Source of the DNA: Pyropia yezoensis
Lineage: Eukaryota; Rhodophyta; Bangiophyceae; Bangiales; Bangiaceae
NCBI GenBank assembly: GCA_009829735.1
Contig: CM020618.1
Span: 5,702,882 to 5,766,881, forward strand
Direction of reading: 5' to 3'
DNA: 64,000 nt
Below are positions 49,044-59,284 of this stretch, piece by piece; positions within the stretch are counted from its first letter, which is position 1, and every line of letters starts with the position of its first letter. The position numbers and the translations under genes were made by a program. The notes under the pieces are model-generated. The model saw only the letters and a list, made by a program, of their open reading frames with translations, did not search any database and was not told the DNA's origin.

Positions 49044-50313
49044 TCGGCAGGAGATCAAGGGCGGCCGGGGCAGGAAAGCTACCTAGCTGCGGCCACGCCG
49101 GAAGCGGCGTCGCCAGCTGCACCTTAGCCAGAGAAGACTGGTAGACCACCTGCGCCCAACCGAAGCCATCCCGACGCGGGCGGTTCTGGTCGGCAATCGC
49201 GTTCAAGAAGTTCCGGTCATGCACCGGCACCAGACGCCGGAAGTCAATCATCGCCTGGAAGAGCCCCTTGTACTCTTCGTCCTGGCTGCACAGGAAGTCG
49301 ACGGTCAACTTGTCGACAATCCAGACCATCAGGAGGTCAGGGAGAAACCAAAGCCGGTTGGACACCAAGACCTCGTGAAGCCAGTGTTTGGCCGCCAAGA
49401 CTGTCATCTCGGACGTGTACATCATGTACGGGATCGAGTGGAAGAAGCCCTTGATCGACGCCTGAGTCAAGGCGTCCAAGAAGTACCAGGTGAAGGGGAT
49501 GCTGGAAGGAGCAAACCCGACCGGGATCTCGACTTCCTGCTGCTGCGGGATGACCTTGGGGTAGTACGCCGCCCGGTTAGCCTTATCCAGCTTCCAGAAC
49601 TCCTGATGGTTGCAGCTCACGAGGAAGTCACGCTGACGGCCGCGTCGCTCGCCTTGCTCCCGTGCCGGTGACAACTTGGAGTACTTCCGGGTCAGGAAAG
49701 GCGGCTCCAGAGCGACCATGCTCGGACGGGGGTCGCAGTTCAGGCTCCCCGACCCCTTGAGCGCCTCGTCCCAGACCTTGAGCGCCCGGTGGACGTACCC
49801 TTCCTCCTCCGGCCACCGGAGAACGGACGCGGACACGCGACGCTCGGTCAAGGGTAGATCCAGCACCAGCGCGAAGGGGAGATCCTCCAGACGAGCAACC
49901 CAAGAGGAACCCGAGAAGCTCTGGGAGCGGTCTTGTGCCAGGCGCATCTGGTCCGCCGTGTGAAGAAGAGCCTTATCCATCTCGGTCAGGACCCCGCGCT
50001 GGAGTTCCTTGCGCCAGAGGTCCAAGCAATCCTGCTGGCACTGGGCCGCGCCGGCGTTGCCGACCACCGTGGAGTAGCGCCGGCCCGCCAGAGGGTCCTG
50101 CCCAAGAAGCATCTCCAGGAGACCCACCGGGGGGGTCTCGACCGGGTGCATCACAGAAGCCGGGGGAACCCGATCCGTCCCCGCCGTGGCGACCGGCGCC
50201 GACATCGACACCCGAGGAACCGGAGGCAGGAGAGGGGCGCGACTACCCGAGTTCTCCTCCGCAACACTCGCCGCCGGAACCACGGGCCCAGCTTGGATCT
50301 CGGAACTGGACAT
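49039..50313 (-). CDS. Gypsy-C antisense ORF, 5' part
   Basis: The frame is open from 50505, but that start lies within the LTR. I choose the ATG at 50311-50313 (Met-Ser-Ser-Ser-Glu-Ile), followed by a Pro/Ala-rich N-terminus, as in the family A protein. A globular region follows, rich in Trp, Phe and Leu. The segment coded by 49339-49419 (YTSEMTV...NRLWFLP) aligns gap-free over 27 residues with the family A antisense protein, about 10 identical plus several conservative. It continues across the A2 insertion into 38214-37372. Function unknown. Confidence 0.75.
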
Positions 50314-50497
50314 GACGTCCAGACTCCGGGGGAACGAGAGGGCCAAGGTGAAGGAGAGAAGGGGGGCAGAGAACCGGAGCAGGTGATCGTGACCAGGGTG
50401 AAGACGCTCGACCTCGGCACCGGTGTGGACGTGCTCGAGGCTGTGCACGGTGGCACCTGGTTCGGCCCGAGGACGTGCCGGACTAGGGAGGGAGCTA

Positions 50498-50900
50498 TGT
50501 AGCATCCCTGGCCCCGACTTGGCGCCGACCCGGGACTACAACCAGAGGGCACCAGGTGCCAGAACACGCCCGCCGTGTGGTGATGGTTGGCGGCCGTGGC
50601 CCGTGCCCGGCACTGGGGTGCGGTGGACTACGCTATCCACACGTGAGAGAGGGATTTCTGATGGGTTTTTGCATACTTGTGAGGGACTTGATTTGAGGGA
50701 ATTTGAGTGTGAGATTAGTGAGTGGGAATAGAATTAGTAGTGATAGTGGCCCCCGACCTGACGAGGTTAGACTCGGGTCGGGGCCACTCGGGGTTATGCG
50801 GGTCGGGCAGGTCTGCGGCGCCACGCCGGCTGCGACACGTCTTGTCACTGTTCGAAGCCATCGCACTGTGGATGACGTCAGCGCCGTGCCCTCAGGGCGT
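50498..50900 (+). repeat. 3' LTR of gypsy-C (end uncertain)
   Basis: It starts TGTAGCATCCCTGG directly after a purine-rich run (AGGGAGGGAG). I could not find the matching LTR end; the boundary given is approximate. It contains an inverted repeat at about 50745-50787 (GTGGCCCCCGACC and GGGTCGGGGCCAC arms). Confidence 0.5.
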
Positions 50901-50913
50901 ACCCACCAACGTG

Positions 50914-51230
50914 ACCAACGGCGCATATTTGCCCATATTCGTGCCATGTGTGCGCCACGTGGCGCTTGTGACTAAACGTGGCACAGTTTGAGGTCTCCAC
51001 CAACGTCGCGCTGACTCAAACGGTCCAAAAACGTCGTGTGAACCGAATGTAGTTCGCTATATTTATATCAAGTCATGTGTGCCACGTGGGCGGTCGGATG
51101 GCTCTCCGATAGTCCATTGACTATCGGCGTGACCAACGGAGGCCCCGTTAGTCACGCCGATAGTCAATGGACTATCCATTTCAGCCCGATTCAAGCTCCA
51201 CACGTGGCATATTGACACATATTCGCGTTT
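50914..51230. mobile_element. Nested inverted-repeat (MITE- or foldback-like) element
   Basis: An outer pair of imperfect inverted arms (about 50926-50955 and 51198-51228, sharing CACAC(A/G)TGGCA and an ATAT-CGCG edge) surrounds a central hairpin at 51108-51176 with 32-bp arms and one mismatch. A perfect 14-bp palindrome GCGCCACGTGGCGC lies at 50952-50965. No ORF inside. The boundaries are estimates. Confidence 0.45.
51108..51176. repeat. Long hairpin, 32-bp arms, 5-nt loop
   Basis: The left arm is GATAGTCCATTGACTATCGG then CGTGACCAACGG; the right arm is its reverse complement with one change. The outer part is itself nearly palindromic (GATAGTCCATTGACTATC). Confidence 0.9.
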
Positions 51231-52431
51231 CGTTCGCAGAACAGTACTCTCTGCACAAAGTCGCATGTTTGCTTCGACTAAGATAAATTGGAAGCAACCG
51301 TGTGGCAAGAAATATGCGCCCAAGGTGGCGTGTCTGGACACCCCGGATCCCGGCGCCTTCGGGCGAGGACGCGCTCGGAGGCACGCGTCGTTGCACTCGC
51401 AATGTACTGTCACATGGCGACTTCGCCAGGCACCTCCTTGAAGCGCCAGCGCTGTGCCAGCCACACGTGAGAATCTGGTTAACAACGGCACTCAGTGGTG
51501 CTCCCTTGCCTGACGACGCTGCAACGTTCTTTTGCCTCGGTAGCCTCATTGCTGGTCTCGTGTGGCACCCACAAGAACACCGAGGCACGCACTCCGTAGT
51601 TCCCGCCCGGTGGCGCCAGACCCCCCCCATTCCCCAGTTCGTGCCACCCTTCAGGTTGACCTTCCCCACCAGCAAAGATTGTACGGCCCACAGGCGTTCC
51701 CCGCAAAATTCCAGGGTGCATGTACTCTCCTGCTATTGGCCGCGCGACCCCGCCACTCAACGGCCGCACCCGGCGGCCCTGCTGCGTTCTGGGGCACCCC
51801 CCCGTCCGACCGCCCCCCACCCCCCTCGCAGTGCCTCGCACGGAGGTTCCCTCCCCGCCTCACCCCCCACCTGGAGCCGTTCTGGGGCGTGTGCCCCTCC
51901 AGCAGCCCCCCGCCCGCCTCCCAGGGCCGCGCGCGCCGGTCCCCCCCCCGCCACACCCCCCACCTGGAGCCGTTCTGGGGCGTGTGCCCCTCGCGCAGCC
52001 CCCCGCCCCCTCCCAGGGCCGAGCACGGCGGTCCCCCCCCCGCCACACGCCCTGTGGGCCCGACCGGTCAGGCAACACGGCCTGCGCCACCGCGACCCAC
52101 CACTCTGACGGGGACCCCTGGCCAGGGGTCGTCGCCGTGGTGGCGTCCAGCGCTGTCCTTCCCTCCTCTTCCGTCGCGCCACGCCTGTACGTGCACCGCC
52201 TCCCTCTGCCGCGCGTGGGCCGTGCGAGTGCGCTTTTATTCTTCCTGGTTGATGAGGCGGCTGTGCAGCAGTGTGTCCTTGCGCGCTGGGTACTGACACG
52301 TCTGTGCCTCTTTTTACGTCGTGCCCATCTTTTTTTCGATGTCTTTCCGGTCTGTGTTGCGTTTTGATTGTTTGTGTGTTGTTTGTGTGTTGACTGTATT
52401 TTTTCCTAGACCTCTTAGGCAGGGAGCGCCC
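51231..52431. other. Region upstream of the transposase, with a 90-bp tandem duplication
   Basis: It holds two adjacent units of about 90 bp at about 51862-52040 (core CACCTGGAGCCGTTCTGGGG and CGTGTGCCCCTC) and a partial third upstream. No gene is convincing. The last 200 bp are T-rich, unlike the surroundings, and probably the transposase 5' leader. Confidence 0.5.
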
Positions 52432-54206
52432 ATGGACTCAGACGATGACGAGGACGCTATCGTCGCCCTCGCCACCCACCGACACATGACCACACTGCGC
52501 TTGCTACATCTGCGCGTCTTGAGGTCGCGCATTTATCGCAGGCACCGGGGCTCCATCCCCGGCCGGCGCGGCAACAAACGTCGCGACTTTTCTGATGCGG
52601 TGCGGCGCATACGCGAGCATTACTTTGGATTGGACGGGCAGGAGCCCGTGTACGATGAGAAGGACTTCGAGCGGCGCTTCCGTGTGCCGCGTATTGTCTT
52701 CTCCCGTATCTACAACGCCATCAAGACTGAGCCCTGGTGGCAGCAGCGACCAAACGCCACCGGCCGGCCACAAGCCCACCCTCTGCAAAAGCTTATTGGC
52801 GCCTTTCGTGTTCTTGCATATGGGGAGTGCATGGACCGCGGCGACGAGTATGTCGCGTTGAGCAAGACGACGATCTCCTTGGCAACCAATCGGCTGGTGG
52901 CCTTTATTCTGCGCACATACCAGGACGAGTACTTGCGGGCGCCGACCTTGGAGGACCTGAGGCGCATCATGCGTCGCAACGCTGAGAGGGGCCTGCCAGG
53001 ATGTATTGGCAGTCTGGACTGCTCCCACTGGGAGTGGAGCACATGCCCCACTGCACACGCCGGCATGTACCAGGACCGGCACGGCAAGCGCACGGTCGTG
53101 CTGGAGACCGTCTGTGATGAAGACATGTGGATCTGGCACATCTACGCCGGGGCACCTGGCAGCAATAATGACCTCAATGTGCTTGCGCACAGCCCGCTCA
53201 TGACCAAGGTGACCCAGGGGCGTTGGCCCCCGTCTGGGCTGTCTTTTTCTGTGAATGGGACCCGCTTTCGCATGCCTTATTACCTCGTGGACGGGATATA
53301 CCCGCGCTATGCTTTCCTCATGTCGCCGCATGCAGAGCCCTCCACTGACAAAGAGCGTGCTTTTAACCGCCTGCAAGAGGCGTTACGGAAGGACGTTGAG
53401 CGTCTCTACGCCGTACTGACGCGCCGCTTTAATGTAGCTCTGTACCCTGCCCGTGCCCACTCTGTGTCTAACCTCATCTGTACCGCCAAGGCGATTGCCA
53501 TTTTGCACAACATGGTTACTGAGCAGCGCCGTGATAGGTACGTGTCGCGCTCTCGCCCAGGGTATGGACAGGGAGGACCAGATGTAGGGGAAGGTGAGGG
53601 CACGGAGAGCGGCGATGGAGGAGATGGCGGCGGAAGCATTGATGGAGCAGACGGCGGTGGAAGCGGCTCTGGAGGTGGCCGACATGACGGAGCCGCCCCA
53701 CAGTCTCAACGCGGTGGAGGACGTGCAGACGGTGGCGATAGAGGTGCAGCTGTAATTGCAGGTGCGCCGGGTGGAGTTGGGGAAGAACCGGGTGGAGTGG
53801 AAGAGGGAGTGGGTGGCGTGGCAGGGGGAGCGGATGAAGTGGGAGGGGGTGGCGGCGGTGGGGGTGCATCTGGAGGTGGTGGGAGAGGGGGTGGCAGCGG
53901 TGGGGGTGGTGGGGGTGCACCTGGAGGTGGGGGGGAATGGGTAGCAGCGGCGGGGGTGCCCCCGGAGGTGGAGGGGCAGCTGATGGAGGGGGAGGGGGCG
54001 GGGTCGGCGGTGCTGGGGCACTCGGGGTCGGAGCCGGACCGGGTCCAGCGCACACCCCGGCCGGCGATCCGGCGGAGGGGTTGTTGCTCCAGGTGCTCAT
54101 GTCCTGGTCCAACGCAACGGACAGGGACGTGCATGCGGCGCTGAAGGGCTGCCTCACCGAGCACGTCTGGCAGCACCGCGACCGCTTCCTCCATCCCTAT
54201 CAGTAG
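52432..54206 (+). CDS. PIF/Harbinger-type transposase
   Basis: The ATG at 52432 starts an acidic N-terminus; the frame is open further upstream but with leader-like composition. The DDE core of the Harbinger family is clear: GCIGSLDCSHWEW with the first Asp, DMWIWHIYAGAPGSNND, YYLVDGIYP with the second Asp, and KERAFNRLQEALRKDVER with the Glu. A basic helix-rich N-terminal region would bind DNA. After about residue 400 comes a Gly/Val-rich low-complexity stretch. The first frame ends at 54144 with a poor tail, but the overlapping frame gives a family-like C-terminus (DVHAALKGCLTEHVWQHR) ending in TAG at 54206, so a frameshift lies in the G-rich stretch. It moves the element by cut and paste, with the Myb-like partner encoded on the opposite strand. 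Confidence 0.85.
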
Positions 54207-55395
54207 ATAAACCCCACGCCCTTGTTTTGTTTGCGTATTTCTCCTATTCACTTCCATCACTGCAGCGCAACAAAATTTGAGGACTCCTTGAGCCCACGTC
54301 GGTGCGGGGGGGGACGACGTGGTGTCGGTTTTCGCGGCCGCGCCTGTTGGCGAGGCGCGGCGGTGACGACAGCGCGGCTGTGGTGGCAGCCGCGGTTCTG
54401 GTTCGAACCACCGGAGAGGGGGACAAGGACCTGGCGGTGGCGCTTTCGGCGGCGCTGGTTGGCGCCGCCGGGGGGAGGGGGACAGGTGCCTGGCCGCCGG
54501 GTTTGCCGCGGCGTTTGTCGGTGGGGCGCTACGTGGGGGGGGGACAACGACCTGGCCGCCGGTTTTGCCGCGGCGTTGGCGGTGCGGCGCTCGGGGGGGG
54601 GGGGGGGACAACGCCCTGGGGGCTGCGTTTGGGGGGGGGTTTGTCGGGGGGGGGGGGGGGGGGGGGGGGGGGAGAAGGACGTGGCCGCCGCGATTGCGGT
54701 GGCGTTTGTCGGTGCGGCGCCGGCAAGGGAGGAAGACAAGGACCTGGACCCCGCTTTTTCCGTGGCGCTTGCCTGTGCGGCGCTGAGGGGCGGGGGACCA
54801 GGACCTGGCCGCCGCGATTGCGGTGAAGATTGTCTGTGCGGCGCAGGGGGGGGGCAACAAGGACCTGGTCGCCGCTCTTGTGGTGGCGTGTTTCTGCGCT
54901 GTGCTTGGGGGGGGGGCAACGGCGTGGCCGCCGCTTTTGCCTTTGTGTTTTCCTGCCCCGTGCTGGGGAGGAGGGGACAAGGACCTGGCCGCCGCTTTTG
55001 CCTGGGCGGTTTTCTGCGCCGGGATGGGGGGGGGGGCAAAGGCGTGGCCGCCGCTTTTGCCGCGGCGATTTTTCTGCGCGGAGCTGGAGGGCGGGGGGAC
55101 AAGGACCTGGCCGCCGGTTTTGCCGCGCCGTTTGTCTGCGTCGGGCTGGGGGGGGGGACAAGGACCTGGACGCCGCTTTTGCCGTGGCGGTTTTCTGCGC
55201 CGGGATGGGGGGGGGGGGCAAAGGCGTGCCCGCCGCTTTTTCCGCGGCGCTTTCCCGCGCCGTGCTGGGGGGGGGGGACAAGGACCTGGCCGCCGCGATT
55301 GCGGTGAAGATTGTCTGTGCGGCGCAGGGGGGGGGCAACAAGGACCTGGTCGCCGCTCTTGTGGTGGCGTTAGCCTGCGCGGCGCCGGGGAGGCT
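54207..55395. repeat. G-run minisatellite, about 60-bp units
   Basis: From about 54420 to 55395 there are roughly 16 imperfect units. Each starts with a run of 7-11 or more G, followed by ACAAGGACCTGGCCGCCGC and a TTTTGCCG-GGCG-TTTTCTGCGC-like part. A block of about 70 bp at 54817-54890 recurs almost exactly at 55299-55371. Varying G-run length shifts the frame between units, so long ORFs on either strand are unlikely to be real. It lies between the transposase and its convergent partner. Confidence 0.8.
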
Positions 55396-55975
55396 GTGAT
55401 GGGATGGAGGGGATGACAACGACAGGGAGAGTGGAGGACAACGACTTGGCGGTTTGGATGGGTGTTTGTGAGGGCCGATGGCTGCATCATCGGAGTGCAC
55501 AGACACGTTGTTCCAGTGGGAAAAAAAAAAACCCGGCGATGAAGCCCGGGAAAAAAAAAAGCATGAGGTACGCCTACCCTACACTACGACGCAGCTTAGG
55601 CAACCACTAAAACAACTACTACTACCACTACATCTACTGCTACTACAGCACGTACGCAAACGAGGCCGCCAGCTCAGACCGCGCAATAGCGCGCTACGAC
55701 TCCTCCTCGTCCACGTCCGCGACCCCATCCCCGTCCCCTTCCTCTTCGTCATCGTCGCCGTCGCCGTCGTCGCCCTCATCATCATCAGGGTGGCCACTCA
55801 GGACGATCGCAGCGCGCTCAACACTGTCCTCACCATCGACGTCTGAAGCGTCGACATTGACGACGTCGAAGTCCACCTCGTCGTCCTCAGCTACATCACC
55901 CTCTACCGACCGCCCACTCCCACGGCGTGCGCCCTCAGCACGTCCTCCAGCATTCGCTGCAGGTACAGGGGCGGT
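55396..55975. other. Downstream region of Myb-like ORF1, two poly-A runs
   Basis: Two copies of a (T/C)GGGAAAAAAAAAA-like block lie at about 55518-55560. Further right, the minus strand encodes an Asp/Glu-rich stretch (55694-55876) in frame with the ORF ending at 55976, so it may be a former acidic tail beyond a TGA. Confidence 0.4.
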
Positions 55976-57215
55976 TCAAGAAGCAGCTCCCGCTGCAGCA
56001 GTGCGGGGGGTTGTCACAGTCAGGTCCACATCCAGGGCGTCGATGGCGTCCTGGGCTTTGGCCGCTTTAGTGGCCATTGAGCGCGTCCCCCGTGAAGGTG
56101 GCCGCTCGCCCCGTCTGGGGCCAGAACTGCCAGCCGCGGTTGCACTCCCCGTGCCGGTACGCGCCGGCGTGCTGTCTGACGACGGCGCGACGACACCAGC
56201 TCCCTGACTCTCAGCGCGCTCGGCGAGGACGGTCTCCGCCGACGCCCTCCCCAGGTCCACCGCCAGCTTCAGCATCATGGAGCGGAACTCGATCCCCTCC
56301 GGCGTGCCCCTGTTCTCAGGGCGCGAGAAGAAGTCGATGGCCACCTTACGGCTCTCCAGACGGTACGCCGCCTCGGCCAGGGCTGCCTTCTTCGCCATGG
56401 AGTCCGCTACGCTCAGCATGGCCTTGTTTGATGTGCTCAGGAGGCCTCAAATGCATCCTCCTTCTTCTCTACGTGCGCTGCGCGCTTCGCACCTTGCCGC
56501 CCCAAGGGCCGGCCTTGGAGCCCGTCGTACTCCTCCCGCTTGCGCTTGCCTTTTCCCTTGCCTTTGTCTTGGCCGCCGTCGGCGGGTGCACTCTGAGACT
56601 CAGTGTCGTAGTCCGACTCGTCCTCGTCCTCAGCATCGTCAATGAACAGGCGTTCCATCTCAGGGCTGGCGGACGCGCCGCTCCACTTGTCCATACCACG
56701 CAACACCTGCCAGCACGGTTGCCAATTCTCTGGCACGAGGCGCGCACGGCGCACCGGCGCACTCTTGCCTTGCTCCTTCAGCACCTTCTCGTAGTCCACG
56801 TCCTTCTGCTCGGCAGAGTAGGCACTCGTGGCCGTGTACAAACACCCGCGCCGCGCGCAGCACAGACTCCTCGTTCATATTCCCCGTCAGGCGCGTGCTA
56901 GCAACATGGTAGAAATGCGCAAAGCGCTGGCAGCAAGGACCAATGTTGCGCTGAAACTCGTTCTTGGGCCGACGTTGGAGGGCGATTACTCCACCGACCG
57001 CGCATTTCAAACGATGTCAGCTTGGGTGGCGTGCGGCGAACAAACGCGAACCAGATGCTAGACCACAGAGTGGGCGCCTGCTGGCTCGTCCCCACGCTTG
57101 CATCTTGCGTGCACTGCTTGTACGCCTCACAAAGCGCGACGCGCTCAGGGGTAGTCCAGACCCTGCCCTTGCCAGCCTTCTTGCCATTCTTGCTTTTCCC
57201 GGGGCCCACCACCAC
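55976..57215 (-). pseudogene. Harbinger ORF1: Myb/SANT- and NAM-associated-like protein, broken frame
   Basis: Reading 57215 downward: a basic start (Gly-Pro-Gly-Lys-Ser-Lys-Asn-Gly-Lys-Lys), then VWTTPERVALCEAYKQC, FEMRGRW, a switch of frame, NEFQRNIGPCCQRFAHFY and MNEESVLRAARVFV, another switch, then YSAEQKDVDYEKVLKEQ and WQPCWQVLRGMDKWSG with an acidic Lys-rich tail. A final part (from 56419) has a coiled-coil-like MAKKAALAEAAYRLESRK. This order (trihelix Myb/SANT, then a domain ending in W-x2-L-x3-KW) is that of the DNA-binding partner encoded by PIF/Harbinger elements. The changes of frame near 56985, 56840 and 56430 could be introns or decay. Confidence 0.6.
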
Positions 57216-57572
57216 CAGCCATCACCTCCTGCACAGAGGCCGTTGTCAGGCGTCTGCGCAGCACCGGAGGGTGGCGGACCGCCATGCCTTGCCTCGCCAG
57301 CCGCAGAAGGTGAGGCACTCACACGCCCCGCTCCACCAGCTGCAGGGGGCGACGGACGGGCAGTCCCTTCCCGCCCAGCAGCACGGGGAGACGGAGCCGC
57401 AGGCCCGACCCCACCATCAACAGGGGGCGACGGAGCTGCACGTCCTGCCCCGCCACCACGCCGGGACCCCCCAATACAGCGGGGAGAATTAGCAGGTCCA
57501 GCCGCCGCGCTTGCGCGTCGCGCCGCTGCCGCCGCAGAGACCTCTCGGGCCGTTCCGTGTCTTTGATCTGCT

Positions 57573-58052
57573 TTATGATAGCAGCCGCGCCGCGGCTGCG
57601 CCAGCTCTCCCACTGCGCGCAATGGCATCATCAGTGACAGCCTGCCTCGCCCTCGCAGTGCTAGCGTCTTGGGCCACTCGCTTGGCGGCCGCCGCGCGGG
57701 CTTTGTCCTCCACCTCGTCGCACCGGGTCATAAAGTCCTGCGACGAGCCAGCAGCCAAAGGGGCGCCACTGCGTGAGCCGCTGCTCCCACCACCGCGTGT
57801 ACCGTCGCGCGCGCCGCCTCGCGCGCCACTTCCGCGACCACGAGCACGACCTCGGCCAGTCACTGGTGCTTGGCGAGTGACGGGCTTGCTGGCGTAGCAG
57901 GGGAGCCGGGGGGGGCTCGTGCACGAGCTGAGGTGTGGCGTGGGTGACGGCGGGGGCGGGGGCGGCGGAGGGGTGGCGCCACCAGATGAGGCGCTGGCCC
58001 TTGCGGCGGCAGCCACAATGTTGGCTGCGTAGCTCTCGGTAGGAGATTCCAT
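57573..58052 (-). CDS. Ala/Pro/Arg-rich N-terminal segment, possibly of ORF1
   Basis: ATG at 58050-58052 (Met-Glu-Ser-Pro-Thr-Glu-Ser), then an Ala/Ser stretch, a Pro run, an Arg-Gly-rich part (GRGRARGRGSG) and a helical stretch (FMTRCDEVEDKARAAAAKR). It ends in TAA at 57573. A neighbouring frame continues with basic residues toward the Myb-like part. It is on the same strand and upstream of ORF1, so it could be its first exon. No domain recognised. Confidence 0.35.
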   Translation of the reverse strand: MESPTESYAANIVAAAARASASSGGATPPPPPPPPSPTPHLSSCTSPPRLPCYASKPVTRQAPVTGRGRARGRGSGARGGARDGTRGGGSSGSRSGAPLAAGSSQDFMTRCDEVEDKARAAAAKRVAQDASTARARQAVTDDAIARSGRAGAAAARLLS

Positions 58053-58184
58053 GTCGCCGGGTGGGTTGCGGGGTGCCCTCCAAAAAAAGGCTGCACCAGC
58101 GGAGGGGCAAGGAGGGGGTCCCGCCACGCTGGGCAGCAGCGCCCAATGAAATCCGGGCGGCGCCGCCCGGCTTGAACGCTCAGA

Positions 58185-58684
58185 NNNNNNNNNNNNNNNN
58201 NNNNNNNNNNNNNNNNNNNNNNNNNNNNNNNNNNNNNNNNNNNNNNNNNNNNNNNNNNNNNNNNNNNNNNNNNNNNNNNNNNNNNNNNNNNNNNNNNNNN
58301 NNNNNNNNNNNNNNNNNNNNNNNNNNNNNNNNNNNNNNNNNNNNNNNNNNNNNNNNNNNNNNNNNNNNNNNNNNNNNNNNNNNNNNNNNNNNNNNNNNNN
58401 NNNNNNNNNNNNNNNNNNNNNNNNNNNNNNNNNNNNNNNNNNNNNNNNNNNNNNNNNNNNNNNNNNNNNNNNNNNNNNNNNNNNNNNNNNNNNNNNNNNN
58501 NNNNNNNNNNNNNNNNNNNNNNNNNNNNNNNNNNNNNNNNNNNNNNNNNNNNNNNNNNNNNNNNNNNNNNNNNNNNNNNNNNNNNNNNNNNNNNNNNNNN
58601 NNNNNNNNNNNNNNNNNNNNNNNNNNNNNNNNNNNNNNNNNNNNNNNNNNNNNNNNNNNNNNNNNNNNNNNNNNNNNNNNNNNN
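58185..58684. other. Assembly gap (500 N)
   Basis: A second round-number scaffold gap; the right end of the Harbinger unit may be inside or beyond it. Confidence 0.99.
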
Positions 58685-58885
58685 GGGCTGAGCTCAGATG
58701 ACTCGGACGCGGAGTCTGCGACGCCCTCTGGGAACTCTAACCCCGACAGAGGTGACGCAGACAGTGGTGATGGTGGGTCAGTATCTGGTCTGATAGACGA
58801 CGCATCTGTCCCACCTTCCGCCTCTGAGAGTCGCTCGTCCGGCGGATTGGAGAGTGACGGCGGAGTGGATGTCTTCGATGATTAG
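58685..58885 (+). CDS. Acidic C-terminal fragment of an unknown gene
   Basis: An open frame from the gap edge to TAG at 58885 codes a Ser/Asp/Gly-rich acidic tail ending in Val-Asp-Val-Phe-Asp-Asp. The composition looks like a real protein terminus. The remainder is in the gap. Confidence 0.3.
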   Translation, partial: GLSSDDSDAESATPSGNSNPDRGDADSGDGGSVSGLIDDASVPPSASESRSSGGLESDGGVDVFDD

Positions 58886-59284
58886 CCAAGGTGCTTCCAA
58901 TAGCATCGACATCGACCGCTCCACGTCGCCGTTTACGGCGGGAGAGGTTCTCCTGCTCCTCGCGTAAAATGCGCCCGCAAGAAGGGCCCCCACCTTTGTC
59001 AGCAGCAATCAAGCAACCCCACCGCGACACACAAAGAGCACAAGGTCTGTCACTTTGGCGCTTAACTGGTGCGAGAGAGATCGACAGCGAACTGTAGGTC
59101 CACGGACAACCTCACTTCATTAACAGCCATGCCATCAGGCCTGCCTCGTCAAAGCCGTGCACAGTGATGAGCAGTACTGCATAAGCCTGCGCCATCAGGC
59201 AACGGCCGTCAGCATTCGATGACTCCACAACACTCCCCTACATGCCGAACGCACCAAGAAACAGCGCCAGAAAACGCACTACAG
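58886..59284. other. Spacer before satellite array
   Basis: No gene seen. Composition is less GC-rich than the flanks. Confidence 0.5.

Larger units (their letters stand above)
35063..50900 (+). mobile_element. Gypsy-C element, 5' part missing, split by element A2
   Basis: The third gypsy family keeps RNase H, integrase and chromodomain (35063-37226), a convergent antisense ORF (50313 to 37372, interrupted at 38220-49038 by A2), a polypurine tract (about 50484-50497) and an LTR start at 50498. LTR end is uncertain. The 5' LTR, gag, protease and RT are not in the assembled sequence; they may lie in the gap. Confidence 0.75.

Noticed and set aside
54396-54416. tRNA T-arm-like GGTTCGAACC sequences (also near 48075 and 24270)
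   Set aside because: No cloverleaf can be built around them; those in gag are part of the palindrome pattern.
53706-55490. A 594-codon minus-strand Pro/Lys/Arg repeat protein opposite the transposase tail
   Set aside because: It overlaps the transposase coding end and a minisatellite whose G-run lengths shift the frame; repeat units are not kept in one frame.
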